Below are positions 30,241 to 41,236 of a DNA stretch of 64,000 bases, one piece after another. The translations under genes were made by a program, and so were the position numbers. This stretch comes from an uncultured Psychrobacter sp. (GTDB lineage Bacteria; Pseudomonadota; Gammaproteobacteria; Pseudomonadales; Moraxellaceae): the NCBI RefSeq assembly GCF_947495825.1, contig NZ_CANMAH010000010.1, positions 62,001-126,000 on the forward strand. The letters are read 5' to 3'. The notes beneath the pieces are model-generated. The model was given only the letters and a program-made list of their open reading frames with translations. It was not told where the DNA came from and ran no database searches. Position 1 is the stretch's first letter, and each line of letters begins with the position of its first letter.

Positions 30241-30275
30241 CTAAAAGCAGCGCGTCACATTGTTGCTGCTTTTAG
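30241..30275 (+). promoter_or_regulatory. Perfect 11-bp hairpin between rpoB and rpoC
   Basis: CTAAAAGCAGC pairs with GCTGCTTTTAG around a 13-base loop, 38 bp after the rpoB stop. No T-run follows, so a processing site or stability element is more likely than a terminator. Confidence 0.6.
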
Positions 30276-30371
30276 TCATTTATCTCAACCCTATTCATTG
30301 CCTTCATTCATCTTATCCGCCTTACGTTGTATAACGCGGCTAGATGATTATAAAGATAACGGAGAAGCAAC

Positions 30372-33300
30372 TTGAAAGATTTACTCGATATTATGCAAAG
30401 CCCTACCGCTAGCGGTAATCGTGAGTTTGATAGTATTCAAATTACCTTAGCGTCGCCTGATGTTATTAAATCATGGTCGCATGGTGAAGTTAAAAAGCCT
30501 GAAACCATTAACTATCGTACGTTTAAGCCTGAGCGTGACGGTCTGTTCTGTGCCAAAATTTTTGGTCCAGTAAAAGATTTTGAATGCCTATGTGGTAAGT
30601 ACAAACGTCGTAAGTTCCAAGGCGTTATCTGTGAGAAATGTGGTGTTGAAGTCACTACTGCTAAAGTCCGTCGTGATCGTATGGGTCATATTGACCTAGC
30701 GAGTCCAGTCGCGCATATTTGGTTCTTAAAATCATTACCAAGCCGTATTGGTCTATTATTAGACATGACGCTACGTGACATCGAGCGCGTATTGTATTTT
30801 GAAAGCTACATCGTAACCGAGCCTGGTCTAACTAGCTTAGAGAAATATCAGCTGCTTGATGATGAAGACTACTATAAAGCCTTGGAAGAGTTTGGTGATG
30901 AGTTTGTCGCCAAGATGGGTGCTGAAGCAGTACAAGACTTGTTAAAAGACATTGATCTAGATCTAGAGATTGATGAGCTACGTGAAGCTATTCCACAGAC
31001 AGGCTCTGAGACTAAACTTAAAAAGATGTCTAAACGTCTTAAATTATTAGAAGCATTCCGTGATTCTAATAACAAGCCTGAGTGGATGGTAATGAATATC
31101 TTACCAGTACTACCACCAGATTTGCGCCCGCTAGTACCACTAGAAGGTGGACGTTTTGCGACTTCAGATCTAAATGATTTGTATCGCCGCGTTATTAACC
31201 GTAATAACCGTCTAAAGCGTCTGTTAGAGTTAAGTGCACCTGATATTATCGTACGTAACGAAAAGCGTATGCTACAAGAGTCAGTTGATGCACTACTTGA
31301 TAACGGTCGCCGCGGTCGTGCTATTACTGGTAGTAATAAGCGTCCATTAAAATCTTTGGCTGATATGATCAAAGGTAAGCAAGGTCGTTTCCGTCAAAAC
31401 TTGCTAGGTAAGCGTGTCGATTACTCTGGTCGTTCGGTTATCGTAGTAGGTCCAACGTTACGTCTGCATCAGTGTGGTTTGCCTAAGAAAATGGCACTTG
31501 AGCTATTCAAGCCATTTACTTACTCAAAATTATTGTCACACGGCATGGCGACCACGATTAAAGCAGCCAAAAAGATGGTCGAGCGTGAAGAGCCACAAGT
31601 TTGGGATATGCTGGCCATGGTAATCCGTGAGCATCCAGTACTACTAAACCGTGCGCCAACGCTTCACCGTTTGGGTCTACAAGCGTTCGAGCCGGTACTT
31701 ATTGAAGGTAAAGCTATTCAGCTGCACCCGCTAGTCTGTACCGCGTTTAACGCTGACTTTGATGGTGATCAAATGGCAGTACACGTGCCATTAACGCTAG
31801 AAGCACAGCTTGAATCACGTGCGCTAATGATGTCGACCAACAACATCTTGTCACCTGCAAACGGTGATCCTATCATTGTACCGTCGCAAGACGTAGTACT
31901 TGGTTTATATTACATCAGTCGCTCGTCAGTGAACGCCAAAGGCGAAGGCATGGTTTTTGCCACTGTCAATGAAGCCTTACGTGCGATTGGTTCAAACGAC
32001 TTGCACGTGAACGCAAAAATCAAAGTGCGTGTGACTGAAACGCATGTTGATGAAGAAGGTAATCATACTAAAGAGACAAGCTTAAAGGACACAGTTGCTG
32101 GTCGTTTGCTGATTTGGAATATCATGCCAAAAGGTATGACATTTGAAGAGTGCAATCAGGAGATGACTAAGAAAAACATCTCGCGTCTGATTAACTCTTG
32201 CTATCGTAAGATGGGTGTAAAAGACAGCGTTATGTTCGCTGACCAATTAATGTATTTAGGTTTTGCGCAAGCGACCCTATCTGGCGTATCGATTGGTTTG
32301 GATGATATGGTCATTCCACCAAGTAAAAAGCAGATCATTGAAACAGCTGAGGCAGAAGTACGCGAGATTGAAGATCAGTTTGAGCAAGGCTTTGTGACTG
32401 CTGGTGAGCGTTATAACAAAGTGGTTGATATTTGGTCACGTACTAATGACAAAGTCGCCAAAGCGATGATGGATAACCTAGCCACTGATAAAGTCATGAA
32501 TGCTCAGGGCGAGGAAGAAGAGCAAAAATCTTTCAACTCAATCTACATCATGTCAGATTCAGGTGCTCGTGGTAGTGCAGCCCAGATTCGTCAGCTTGCT
32601 GGTATGCGTGGTTTGATGGCAAAACCAGATGGTTCAATCATCGAGACGCCAATTAAAGCAAACTTCCGTGAAGGCTTGACCGTACTTCAGTACTTTATCT
32701 CAACGCATGGTGCGCGTAAGGGTCTAGCAGATACTGCACTAAAAACAGCTAACTCAGGTTATCTGACTCGTCGTTTGGTCGATGTTGCGCAGGATTTGGT
32801 TATTACTACTGATGACTGTGGTACTGAGCAAGGTCTGCTCATGACCCCACATATTCAAGGTGGTGAGATCATCGAAAAACTTGGCGATCTCGTATTAGGT
32901 CGTGTGACAGCACGTGATGTTACGTATAACAATGATGAAACAAAAGTATTGGTTCCAGCTGGTACTTTGATCGATGAGCAGTGGGTCAATATTCTTGACG
33001 AAAACGCAATTGACGATATTTGGGTACGCTCAGTAATTACTTGTGATGTCGCTCATGGTGTTTGTTCGCAGTGTTATGGTCGTGATCTTGCTCGCGGTCA
33101 TAAAGTTAATATCGGTGAGTCAGTGGGTGTCATGGCAGCGCAGTCTATCGGTGAGCCTGGTACTCAGTTGACTATGCGTACTTTCCACGTGGGTGGGGCC
33201 GCAAGTTCAGCATCGGTAGATAACAGCATCTCTGTACGTAATGCTGGTCAAGCGCATTTCGTAAACATGAAAACCGTTGAACATACTGACGGTCACTTAG

Positions 33301-34592
33301 TTATCGTATCTCGTTCAGCTGAAATCGCTATTACTGATGACTTAGGTCGTGAGCGTGAGCGTTATAAAGTACCTTATGGCTCAAGCGTATTGGTTAAAAA
33401 CGAAGAGCAAGTTGAAGGTGGTCAGACGATCGCTAAATGGGATCCACATACGCATCCAATTATTACAGAATTTGCGGGTACAGCACGCTTCAGTGACATC
33501 ATTGATGGCAGTACAGCGACAGTAAAAATCGATGATGCCACAGGTATGAGCTCTTTTGAGATTCTAGCTACTCGTGATCGTTCAAGTACGGCAAAAGATT
33601 TACGTCCTGCCATCATTTTGAATACTGATGAAGGTAAAGAAGTGGTTTACTTCTTACCTGCTGAAACCATTATCCGTGTCAGCGATGGTGAAAAAGTTGC
33701 AGCGGGTTCGATCTTAGGTCGCGTACCACAAGCGACTTCAGGTACCAAAGATATTACCGGTGGTCTACCTCGTGTGGCTGACTTGTTTGAAGCTCGCCGT
33801 CCGAAAGATCATGCCATCATGGCAGAGATGACAGGTGTGGTTAGCTTTGGTAAAGAGACCAAAGGTAAAAACCGTTTTATTATTACCAATGAAGACGGTG
33901 AGGTACATGAAGAGCTTATCCCTAAATGGCGTCAAATCAACGTCTTTGAAAATGAGACAGTAGCACGTGGTGAGATCATCGCTGACGGTCCACAAAACCC
34001 ACACGATATCTTACGTTTAAAAGGCCAAACGGCTCTTGCTAACTATATCGTTAACGAAGTACAAGATGTTTACCGCTTGCAAGGTGTGAAGATTAACGAT
34101 AAGCATATCGAAGTTATTATTCGCCAAATGCTACGTAAAGTTGAGATTACTGATGGCGGGGATTCAAGCCACTTCAAAGGTGATCAAGCTGAATACGCGG
34201 ATCTTATAGCGTTGAACGCGAAGCTAGAAACTGAAGGTAAATTCCCAGTACAGTATGAGCGCCAACTGCTTGGTATTACTAAAGCAAGTCTTGCGACTGA
34301 AAGCTTCATCTCAGCGGCGTCGTTCCAGGAGACCACTCGTGTACTAACTGCTGCTGCCGTCACTGGTAAAGTAGATGAGTTACGTGGTCTAAAAGAAAAC
34401 GTGGTTGTTGGTCGTCTGATTCCTGCAGGTACGGGTCTTGCGTATCATAAAACACGTAAAGAGAAAGCAGAACAAGCGCTGCAGGACAATGATATCAATG
34501 CCGCATTTGATATGCCTGTTAGTGATAGTAAAGACTTTGCTAGTTTTGACGAAGCCTTTGCACAAGAGCTTAATCAAGATAGCCAATCTTAA
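30372..34592 (+). CDS. rpoC: DNA-directed RNA polymerase subunit beta'
   Basis: The largest polymerase subunit. 1406 residues. The start is TTG at 30372, supported by GGAG 8 bases upstream and the conserved KDLLDI start of the family. The first zinc site is [18 protein letters not shown] (about 70-88). The catalytic [12 protein letters not shown] is at about 458-469, with three Asp binding Mg2+. The second zinc site is [13 protein letters not shown] (about 891-903). The C-terminal region is complete. A terminator follows 35 bp after the stop. Confidence 0.99.
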   Translation: MKDLLDIMQSPTASGNREFDSIQITLASPDVIKSWSHGEVKKPETINYRTFKPERDGLFCAKIFGPVKDFECLCGKYKRRKFQGVICEKCGVEVTTAKVRRDRMGHIDLASPVAHIWFLKSLPSRIGLLLDMTLRDIERVLYFESYIVTEPGLTSLEKYQLLDDEDYYKALEEFGDEFVAKMGAEAVQDLLKDIDLDLEIDELREAIPQTGSETKLKKMSKRLKLLEAFRDSNNKPEWMVMNILPVLPPDLRPLVPLEGGRFATSDLNDLYRRVINRNNRLKRLLELSAPDIIVRNEKRMLQESVDALLDNGRRGRAITGSNKRPLKSLADMIKGKQGRFRQNLLGKRVDYSGRSVIVVGPTLRLHQCGLPKKMALELFKPFTYSKLLSHGMATTIKAAKKMVEREEPQVWDMLAMVIREHPVLLNRAPTLHRLGLQAFEPVLIEGKAIQLHPLVCTAFNADFDGDQMAVHVPLTLEAQLESRALMMSTNNILSPANGDPIIVPSQDVVLGLYYISRSSVNAKGEGMVFATVNEALRAIGSNDLHVNAKIKVRVTETHVDEEGNHTKETSLKDTVAGRLLIWNIMPKGMTFEECNQEMTKKNISRLINSCYRKMGVKDSVMFADQLMYLGFAQATLSGVSIGLDDMVIPPSKKQIIETAEAEVREIEDQFEQGFVTAGERYNKVVDIWSRTNDKVAKAMMDNLATDKVMNAQGEEEEQKSFNSIYIMSDSGARGSAAQIRQLAGMRGLMAKPDGSIIETPIKANFREGLTVLQYFISTHGARKGLADTALKTANSGYLTRRLVDVAQDLVITTDDCGTEQGLLMTPHIQGGEIIEKLGDLVLGRVTARDVTYNNDETKVLVPAGTLIDEQWVNILDENAIDDIWVRSVITCDVAHGVCSQCYGRDLARGHKVNIGESVGVMAAQSIGEPGTQLTMRTFHVGGAASSASVDNSISVRNAGQAHFVNMKTVEHTDGHLVIVSRSAEIAITDDLGRERERYKVPYGSSVLVKNEEQVEGGQTIAKWDPHTHPIITEFAGTARFSDIIDGSTATVKIDDATGMSSFEILATRDRSSTAKDLRPAIILNTDEGKEVVYFLPAETIIRVSDGEKVAAGSILGRVPQATSGTKDITGGLPRVADLFEARRPKDHAIMAEMTGVVSFGKETKGKNRFIITNEDGEVHEELIPKWRQINVFENETVARGEIIADGPQNPHDILRLKGQTALANYIVNEVQDVYRLQGVKINDKHIEVIIRQMLRKVEITDGGDSSHFKGDQAEYADLIALNAKLETEGKFPVQYERQLLGITKASLATESFISAASFQETTRVLTAAAVTGKVDELRGLKENVVVGRLIPAGTGLAYHKTRKEKAEQALQDNDINAAFDMPVSDSKDFASFDEAFAQELNQDSQS

Positions 34593-34626
34593 TTATAAAT
34601 GCTTGATATATCTTTATAATCAACGT

Positions 34627-34657
34627 AAAAAAGCCAGCCATGTTGCTGGCTTTTTTA
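34627..34657 (+). terminator. Rho-independent terminator after rpoC
   Basis: GCCAGC and GCTGGC stem with a 6-base loop, A-run before and T-run after: a classic terminator closing the rpoBC unit. Confidence 0.9.
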
Positions 34658-34762
34658 TGGGCAAAAAATAAAAACTAATAGTGGTATTAACCAATAAAAT
34701 AGTACACTGCTAAAAGCGACTTTGTGAGGCGCTTCTATTTTATTATTTATGAGGATAATCTT

Positions 34763-35290
34763 ATGGCAGGTAAAGGGCGCGTTGCCAAATACCAAGCTGA
34801 TCGAACCAATCAAAAGCTGTATTTTTGTCGTCTAGCTTGTCAGGCAGCGGGCGATAGCAGTGACAAACAGTTGTATCAAGCCCATTGTGAGACTGCTATT
34901 TTTCACTTATACGGTACGTTTTTAGCATTTATGCAAGAGCTTGCACAATTTTATAGTTTGGATATGACAGCACCAACTCTAGAAAGTATTGAACAAGCAC
35001 TCAAAGAGCGCACTCAAATATCACCAGAGGTACAGCGTCTAAAGCAATTGCAGCAGCAAGGGTTTTTGGCAAATGTAGAGCGCGCTTATCAACGTTGCTT
35101 GTATGCAGTATTACCTGATCAAGTTACTATCAAAGACGCCAATGACTCGCAGCGACAGCCAAGTGATCTCATAGTGAATGTAGTCACATTATCGAATCAG
35201 TGGCTACCCGATGAGGCAACTATACGTGAATGGCGGCAACAGTTTTTAGAACTGATCGAGCAACTGCGTGCAGGTATGGTAGAGTTTTAG
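34763..35290 (+). CDS. DUF6586-like conserved protein of unknown function
   Basis: 175 residues from the ATG at 34763, chosen because GAGGA lies 7 bases upstream; the frame is open from 34724. The opening part reads YQADRTNQKLYFCRLACQAA, followed by AIFHLYGTFLAFMQELAQFY. This resembles a small soluble helical family of Pseudomonas and Moraxellaceae that I recall as DUF6586. No catalytic motif or membrane segment is seen. It forms its own short unit after rpoC and converges on mrcA. Confidence 0.65.
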   Translation: MAGKGRVAKYQADRTNQKLYFCRLACQAAGDSSDKQLYQAHCETAIFHLYGTFLAFMQELAQFYSLDMTAPTLESIEQALKERTQISPEVQRLKQLQQQGFLANVERAYQRCLYAVLPDQVTIKDANDSQRQPSDLIVNVVTLSNQWLPDEATIREWRQQFLELIEQLRAGMVEF

Positions 35291-35381
35291 CGTATATTAT
35301 CAAAACTAAGATAATAAGCCTTTGCAAGTTGAACTATTGGCAGGCTTTCTAAAAGGGTTTAATATTTAGATTTTTAATTCT

Positions 35382-35417
35382 AAAGAGCTTGTTCAACAGA
35401 TGTTGGACAAGCTCTTT
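35382..35417. terminator. Bidirectional hairpin between convergent genes
   Basis: AAAGAGCTTGTTCAAC pairs with GTTGGACAAGCTCTTT around a 4-base loop, with one G-U pair. It lies between the rightward DUF6586-like gene and leftward mrcA. T-runs are poor on both sides, so its strength as an intrinsic terminator is uncertain. Confidence 0.65.
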
Positions 35418-35451
35418 AGTGCTGTCGTTATTAGCGAGAAGTACAACCAAT

Positions 35452-38064
35452 TTATTCTGGCATAGGGGGCATGCGCTCTGCTGGCGTTACTGACAGTGGG
35501 TTTTGGGGAACGCTGTCATTATCCTCGTTGTTTTCCTCATTAGGTTCGGGAGCTTTACGCTGCTGCGGCTTAGGTGTCACTGGTTTGGCAATATTACTAA
35601 CGTAATCGTTTTCTTCATCAGGATCGACGATGCCACTATCAGTCATCTCTAAGATACGCTGTTGCTGCTTTTTTGATTTTGCACGGTTATTAACCGAAAC
35701 CCATTGATACGGCTGGTCTTTTAATTGCTCTCTCATAAAGTCCATCCATACTGGTAACGCTGCTACGCCTCCATATTCACGGCGCCCAAGTGTGGATGGT
35801 TGATCAAAGCCTATCCAAACCACAGTCGCACTGGTTGGATGAAAACCTGCAAACCAGGCATCTTTGGCTTCATTAGTAGTACCAGTTTTACCACCGATAT
35901 CGCTACGACCTAGAGCTTTTGCACGTACCGCTGTACCGCGTTGTACGACATCGCGCAAAATATCAGCCATCTCAAAAGCAACCCTTGGCTTTAAGATGCG
36001 TGGAGCTTGGCTTGCATGTAAGTATTGTACTGCAGGTGCCTTTAGACGATCTGCTTGAGGACTGGCGTCATAGACACTTAAGTTATTAGCATCGTCTGCT
36101 TGTTTGGTTTCTTCTTCCAAATCCTCACCAGTTATTGATTCATCGCTAGATTCAATCTCCGTATTTTCATCTTCAGTTGACTGGTTATACTCTTCAATCA
36201 GTTTGGCATTAAGACTTTCAACTTGTGCATTAAAGCACAGTGCGCAAGCTTGTTGCGGATTTGCTTGAAACAATAACTTATTGTCATAATTGTAGATTTG
36301 TTCAATAAAATAAGGTTGAATACGATGGCCGCCATTGGCGAAAGTGGCATACGCAGTGGCCATTTGTAACGGTGTCGCCTGTCCAGTACCAAGCGCTAGT
36401 GATAGGGTGGTTGGTAGCTTTTCTTTGTCCAGTCCAAACTGATCTAGCAAATTACGCGCATCCGAGATGCCAATAGCTTGTAGCAAACGAATAGAGACTA
36501 AGTTGCGTGATAGATATAGACCTCGGCGTAAAGTAATGTCACCTAAAAAACGTTGGTCAGAGTTTTTTGGTTTCCATTCACCTACTTGGATAGGACGATC
36601 TGAGACAATACTATCTGAGCGATAGCCTTTTTCTAGAGCAGCTGTATAGACCAATGGCTTAATCGTTGAACCTGGTTGACGCCAGCCCTGCAGTGCACGA
36701 TTAAACTTACTGTGATTAAAATCAAAACCGCCAACTAAAGCTTCAACAGCTCCTGTATCAGGATTTAATGAAACCAAACTGCCTTGTACTTCTGGTATTT
36801 GTGCCAGTTTCCAACCACCGCTATTGGTTGGCATGAGGCGAATAATATCATTTTTATTTACAATTTGTTGAGCGTTACTTGGGTAATAACCAAAACGATC
36901 CGCTGAAAAATATTTACGTGCCCAGCTCATGCCCGACCAGTTGACCGTAACGTTTTCACCAGATGGCATTAATGCTTCAAAGCTACGTGAGTTAACTTTG
37001 GTGACTTTAGCTGGGTACATTCCGCCATAACGTCGAAAGTCCTCTAAAGGTTCATCATTCGCTTCTGCGCCGCGCCAGCCATGGCGATGATCATAGGCTA
37101 TTAGACCTTTTGATACAGCTGCTTCAGCCGCTTGCTGTGATTTACTATCAACAGTAAGGCGAACGCGCCAACCTCCATTAATAACTTGTTCACCATAACG
37201 ATTAACTAAAGCATACCGAGTCATCTCTGCCAAGTAAGGCATATTGACATCAAGCTTTTCTTGATAAAGTTTTAGACCAATAGGGGCGTTTATTGCTTCA
37301 CTATGCTCAGCATCACTGATATAACCAAGCTCATGCATGCGCCCAATGATCCAGTTACGGCGGGTAAGTGCACGGTCAGGGTTGGCAACCGGGTTATACT
37401 TTGAGGGTGCTTTAGGTAGGCCTGCTAGCATAGCCATTTCAGCAATGGTCAGGTTTTCTAGCGACTTGCTATAGTATTTTTTGGCTGCTGCACGAATACC
37501 GTAAGCCCCTTCTCCAAGATAAATCTTGTTGACATATAGTGTCAAAATATCGTTTTTACTCAGCTCATCTTCCATTTTACGCGCTAAAAACAGTTCGGTT
37601 AATTTTCTGTTTAAAGTACGCTCAGGACTCAAAAAATAATTTTTGGCGACCTGCATGGTAATAGTAGATCCACCTGTCTGACCTTCATCATCAGTGACCG
37701 CTTCGGTAACAGCGCGACCAAGACCCTTAATACTAATACCACTATGTTGAAAGAACGAAGAGTCTTCTGCAGCTAAGAATGCATTGGTCAAATCTTTAGG
37801 AATTTCTTTAAAGGTAACTGGCAATGATAAGCGATTGCCGTATTGGCCAATAAGCTTGTCGTCGCTGCTATATATCTGCAGGGGCATCTCAAGGCTGGCT
37901 GTTTTTATTTCTTGTGTGCTGGGTAAGGTTGGCGACAAATACATAGCCATACCGTAGAAGCCAATTGGCACAGTTAATGCAAGGATAACTGCAAGTGCTA
38001 GACAGGCAATAACAATCCCCACCAAAAAATGAACGAGGCGAGCAGTAGCGTTTCTTTTGGTCAT
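35452..38064 (-). CDS. mrcA: Penicillin-binding protein 1A (bifunctional glycosyltransferase/transpeptidase)
   Basis: PBP1A polymerises and cross-links peptidoglycan in the periplasm, anchored by one N-terminal membrane segment (about 10-38). 870 residues from the ATG at 38064. The GT51 domain shows EDSSFFQHSG (Glu at about 100) and GGSTITMQVAKN. An OB-like insert follows. The transpeptidase motifs are STIK (about 464), SRN in LSRNLVSIRLL, and KTGTTNEAKDAWFAG (about 723). An acidic stretch at about 628-660 and a Pro/Asn/Glu-rich tail are unlike E. coli. It is divergent from pilM, a gammaproteobacterial arrangement. Confidence 0.97.
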   Translation of the reverse strand: MTKRNATARLVHFLVGIVIACLALAVILALTVPIGFYGMAMYLSPTLPSTQEIKTASLEMPLQIYSSDDKLIGQYGNRLSLPVTFKEIPKDLTNAFLAAEDSSFFQHSGISIKGLGRAVTEAVTDDEGQTGGSTITMQVAKNYFLSPERTLNRKLTELFLARKMEDELSKNDILTLYVNKIYLGEGAYGIRAAAKKYYSKSLENLTIAEMAMLAGLPKAPSKYNPVANPDRALTRRNWIIGRMHELGYISDAEHSEAINAPIGLKLYQEKLDVNMPYLAEMTRYALVNRYGEQVINGGWRVRLTVDSKSQQAAEAAVSKGLIAYDHRHGWRGAEANDEPLEDFRRYGGMYPAKVTKVNSRSFEALMPSGENVTVNWSGMSWARKYFSADRFGYYPSNAQQIVNKNDIIRLMPTNSGGWKLAQIPEVQGSLVSLNPDTGAVEALVGGFDFNHSKFNRALQGWRQPGSTIKPLVYTAALEKGYRSDSIVSDRPIQVGEWKPKNSDQRFLGDITLRRGLYLSRNLVSIRLLQAIGISDARNLLDQFGLDKEKLPTTLSLALGTGQATPLQMATAYATFANGGHRIQPYFIEQIYNYDNKLLFQANPQQACALCFNAQVESLNAKLIEEYNQSTEDENTEIESSDESITGEDLEEETKQADDANNLSVYDASPQADRLKAPAVQYLHASQAPRILKPRVAFEMADILRDVVQRGTAVRAKALGRSDIGGKTGTTNEAKDAWFAGFHPTSATVVWIGFDQPSTLGRREYGGVAALPVWMDFMREQLKDQPYQWVSVNNRAKSKKQQQRILEMTDSGIVDPDEENDYVSNIAKPVTPKPQQRKAPEPNEENNEDNDSVPQNPLSVTPAERMPPMPE

Positions 38065-38255
38065 AATTAGGCTTATCAAATAAAATTTGCAACAAATATC
38101 CCATTATACAGTGAACAAAACAGACAGGTCATCCTAAAAGTGTAATTTATCCAAACTGAATCTTTAAATACTTGAATATGTCTGTTAAGTAAAGTATTGT
38201 AGTAAATTATTACTGATAACTATCAGAACGTAACTATATATAAGGTAAAGCGTCT

Positions 38256-39311
38256 GTGAGGCTACTTACTTCTAAAAAACGACATTTAGTCGGAATAGAT
38301 ATCTGTGCCACCTCCGTAAAGCTAGTTGATATACGGCGTCAGCAAGGAATATTTCACCTTAAGTCATATGGAATTGAGGGGCTGTTACCCGGCACAGTCG
38401 TTGATAAGCTTATTGTAGATACTGAGGCGGTTGGTGATGCTATTGCTCGCTTGGTAAAACGTTGTCAGATAACAGGTAGCAGTGGGGCTACCGCTGTTAC
38501 AGGCTCGGCAGTTATTACCAAGATTATTGATATGGATAGGGGGCTGAGCGATATCGAACGTGAAGCTCAAATACGTTTGGACGCTGATCAATATATTCCT
38601 TACCCACTAGAAGAAGTCAATCTAGACTTTGAAGTACTAGGTCCTTCATTGGTTGACGACAACTTGGTACAAGTTCTACTTGCTGCGTCGCGATCAGAAA
38701 ACGTTGATCAACGTGTTGATGCGCTAACCTTCGGCGGTCTAAAAACCAATATTATGGATATTGAGTCGCACGCGATAGAGCGGGCGTTTGGATTGATGGC
38801 AGATAACTTACCCAATATGCCAGAATTGGTCGCATTGGTCGATATCGGACATAATCAGACTACCTTATACATCGCAAAAAATGGTGAGTTTGTCTATAGC
38901 CGTGAGCAATTGTTTGGCGGGTCACAATTAACAGAAGCCATTCAAGATCGCTACGGTTTGTCGTTTGAAGAAGCCACAGTTAACAAACGTGAGCGTGCTC
39001 TACCTGATGATTATTATTCAGAAATTCTGACGCCTTTTATAGAAAGTACTATCCAGCAAATCACACGCTCTTTACAGTTTTATTTTTCTTCTAGCCAATA
39101 CAATAGTATTGATCATGTAGTACTTGCAGGCGGTAGCAGCTCTATTCCAGGTTTATGGAGCATGGTACAGCAAAAGCTTGATGTGCCAGTGACTGTTGCC
39201 AATCCTTTTATCAATATGACCATAGATCCCTATATAGACAATGAGCAATTAGAGGCTGATGCCCCAAGCTTGCTAGCTGCCTGTGGCCTTGCGTTAAGGA
39301 GCTTTGACTAA
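38256..39311 (+). CDS. pilM: Type IV pilus assembly protein PilM
   Basis: PilM is a cytoplasmic actin/FtsA-like ATP-binding protein that binds the N-terminal tail of PilN. 351 residues. The start is GTG at 38256; AAGG lies about 10 bases upstream. Actin-fold features are VGIDICATSVKLVD (phosphate 1), ALVDIGHNQTTLYIAKNG (phosphate 2) and VLAGGSSSIPGLWSMV (adenosine motif). It is first of the five-gene pilMNOPQ unit; its stop overlaps the pilN start (TAATG). Confidence 0.97.
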   Translation: MRLLTSKKRHLVGIDICATSVKLVDIRRQQGIFHLKSYGIEGLLPGTVVDKLIVDTEAVGDAIARLVKRCQITGSSGATAVTGSAVITKIIDMDRGLSDIEREAQIRLDADQYIPYPLEEVNLDFEVLGPSLVDDNLVQVLLAASRSENVDQRVDALTFGGLKTNIMDIESHAIERAFGLMADNLPNMPELVALVDIGHNQTTLYIAKNGEFVYSREQLFGGSQLTEAIQDRYGLSFEEATVNKRERALPDDYYSEILTPFIESTIQQITRSLQFYFSSSQYNSIDHVVLAGGSSSIPGLWSMVQQKLDVPVTVANPFINMTIDPYIDNEQLEADAPSLLAACGLALRSFD

Positions 39312-39961
39312 TGGCTCGTATCAATCTATTGCCATGGCGGCAAGAAGAACGCGAACGTAGTAACAAAGAGTTTATTACCTTAGTAGTCGCAGTGACTTTG
39401 CTAGCATTACTGTCTGCATTTGCAGCTTGGAGTTATTTTAATAACGAGCTTGAAGAACAACGTGATGCCAATACTCTTATAGAACAAGAGAATGCACGTT
39501 TGGATACGGTATTAACCGAAATCGACAGCTTGGAGCAGCGCCGAGAAGATATTATTTCACGTATGCAAGTGATTCAAGACTTACAAGGGCGACGTCCAGT
39601 ACCAGTTCGTTTATGGGATGATATCGCCAAGGCCATACCTTCTGCTCTGTACTTAAATAACTTAAAACGCGAAGGGGAGCTTCTTACTTTAACGGGACTG
39701 GCAGACAATCCAAATGTGGTATCAAGCTTGATTCGTAATCTAGATGGCAGTGAGTGGATGGATAACTCTGCTGTACGCAATATTCAGCAAAATATTACTG
39801 CCTATCAGCCAGCGATTGCATTAAACGAAACTGACAACTCTGGTGAGAGACCTCGTCCTATATACCCCGAAGACAGCTATGTGCAGTTTGTTGTTACAAC
39901 GCAAGTTCAGTCAGAAAGCACCAACAATGATGAGGGCGCAGAGTCTGGAGGTGAGTTGTGA
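39311..39961 (+). CDS. pilN: Type IV pilus assembly protein PilN
   Basis: An inner-membrane alignment-complex protein that links PilM to PilO. 216 residues. The conserved N-terminal tail is MARINLLPWRQEERE, one membrane segment spans about residues 24-46, then a coiled coil (about 47-90) and a ferredoxin-like periplasmic domain. The C terminus is a Glu/Ser/Asn-rich tail. Its stop overlaps the pilO GTG start by 4 bases. Confidence 0.97.
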   Translation: MARINLLPWRQEERERSNKEFITLVVAVTLLALLSAFAAWSYFNNELEEQRDANTLIEQENARLDTVLTEIDSLEQRREDIISRMQVIQDLQGRRPVPVRLWDDIAKAIPSALYLNNLKREGELLTLTGLADNPNVVSSLIRNLDGSEWMDNSAVRNIQQNITAYQPAIALNETDNSGERPRPIYPEDSYVQFVVTTQVQSESTNNDEGAESGGEL

Positions 39962-40674
39962 AGCTTATCCGTAAAAAAACACTAATCAAGACTAAAAAAA
40001 CGGCAGTAAGCAGCAAGAAGCAATTTAATTTTAATGACTTTCGTCGTAGCTTTGAGTCTTTAGATACAGAAAACTATGGCAGTTGGCCAATACCCGTTAA
40101 GGTGACGGTACTGGTATTTATCGTTGCTTTTATTGCAGCCCTAGCTTGGGCGCTGCCTATCAGTAGCAAAATCGATGAGATCACTGCTGCTGAAAGTGAG
40201 CAACAAACATTGCTTGACAGCTATCGTCAAAAAGAGTCACGTGCACGCCATTTAGAAGCTTACAAAGCTCAAGTAATTCAGATGGAAACTGAATTCAATA
40301 CTTTACTCGACCAGTTACCCAAAGATACCCGTGTGTCGGAGCTGGTAGAAGGTATCAATATGACGGGTGTCGGTAGCAATATACGCTTTCAAGATATTTC
40401 TGTAGAGCCTGAAATAGAAAACGAGTTTTTTATTGAGCAGCCGATTCGCATTGCAGCTTTGGGTGAATACCATCAGTTTGGTAGCTTTATTAGCGGTCTT
40501 GCAGCTTTGCCACGCATTATTACCATGCACGATTTTGAAGTCAGTAATCCGCAGCCGACACTAGAGGCCATACCTGAGCTAAATTTAGTGCTACAAACCA
40601 AAACTTATCGCTCAAAAGAAGTGGTAGATGAAGTAACAACGCCAGCTACTGACAATACTGCGGGGGCCAACTAG
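39958..40674 (+). CDS. pilO: Type IV pilus assembly protein PilO
   Basis: The partner of PilN in the inner-membrane alignment complex. 238 residues. The start is GTG within the last codons of pilN. A basic cytoplasmic N terminus includes FNFNDFRRSFESLD, a membrane segment spans about residues 47-67, then a coiled coil and a C-terminal domain with IRIAALGEYHQFGSFISGLAALPRI, typical of PilO. Confidence 0.96.
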   Translation: MKLIRKKTLIKTKKTAVSSKKQFNFNDFRRSFESLDTENYGSWPIPVKVTVLVFIVAFIAALAWALPISSKIDEITAAESEQQTLLDSYRQKESRARHLEAYKAQVIQMETEFNTLLDQLPKDTRVSELVEGINMTGVGSNIRFQDISVEPEIENEFFIEQPIRIAALGEYHQFGSFISGLAALPRIITMHDFEVSNPQPTLEAIPELNLVLQTKTYRSKEVVDEVTTPATDNTAGAN

Positions 40675-40675
40675 T

Positions 40676-41209
40676 ATGGATATTAGAAAAATCCCAGCCC
40701 TGTTTACATTAAGTATTGCAGCTATATGGATGACTGGCTGTACTGATCGTATCGGAATGGCGGGGCAGGCGATGAGTGAGATTCGTAACTCACCTTCGCA
40801 GCCAATCGAGCCACCACCAAAAGCAGAGCTAGTAGAAGATTTTGTATATAGTGCAAGCTTAGTGCGTAGCCCGTTCCTGCCACCAAGTCTCATTAATGTA
40901 CAAGGACCAAACATGCCGACGGATGGTGTGCGCCCTGATATTACGCGAATCAAACAGCCACTTGAACAGTACGACATTGCGCAGCTTACCTTTCGTGGTG
41001 TATTGATATCTCCTGAAGGTCAACAGTATGCATTGGTCCAACGTCCAGATGGTTCGGTTGCTAACGTTAAAGTAGGTGACTATCTTGGACTAAACGACGG
41101 TCGTATTGTTGAAATCACGCCGACCCAGATTAATTTGATTGAAATTGTGCCAGATAGCCGCGCCGGGTTCATTGAAAGACCTCAGTCGTTGGTCTCACCT
41201 ATAAATTAA
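40676..41209 (+). CDS. pilP: Type IV pilus lipoprotein PilP
   Basis: An inner-membrane lipoprotein that joins PilNO to the secretin PilQ. 177 residues. The signal peptide ends in MTGC, giving lipid-modified Cys at about residue 22. A Pro-rich linker (about 41-80) precedes the HR-domain part with LTFRGVLISPEGQQYALVQ and VKVGDYLGLNDGRIVEI, both family signatures. It starts 1 bp after the pilO stop. Confidence 0.95.
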   Translation: MDIRKIPALFTLSIAAIWMTGCTDRIGMAGQAMSEIRNSPSQPIEPPPKAELVEDFVYSASLVRSPFLPPSLINVQGPNMPTDGVRPDITRIKQPLEQYDIAQLTFRGVLISPEGQQYALVQRPDGSVANVKVGDYLGLNDGRIVEITPTQINLIEIVPDSRAGFIERPQSLVSPIN

Positions 41210-41236
41210 GTTGGCAGATTTTTTGAGGAATAAGTA

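Noticed and set aside
30872..31372. 166-codon leftward open frame inside rpoC
   Set aside because: Antisense to the conserved rpoC sequence; Ser/Arg-rich shadow product.
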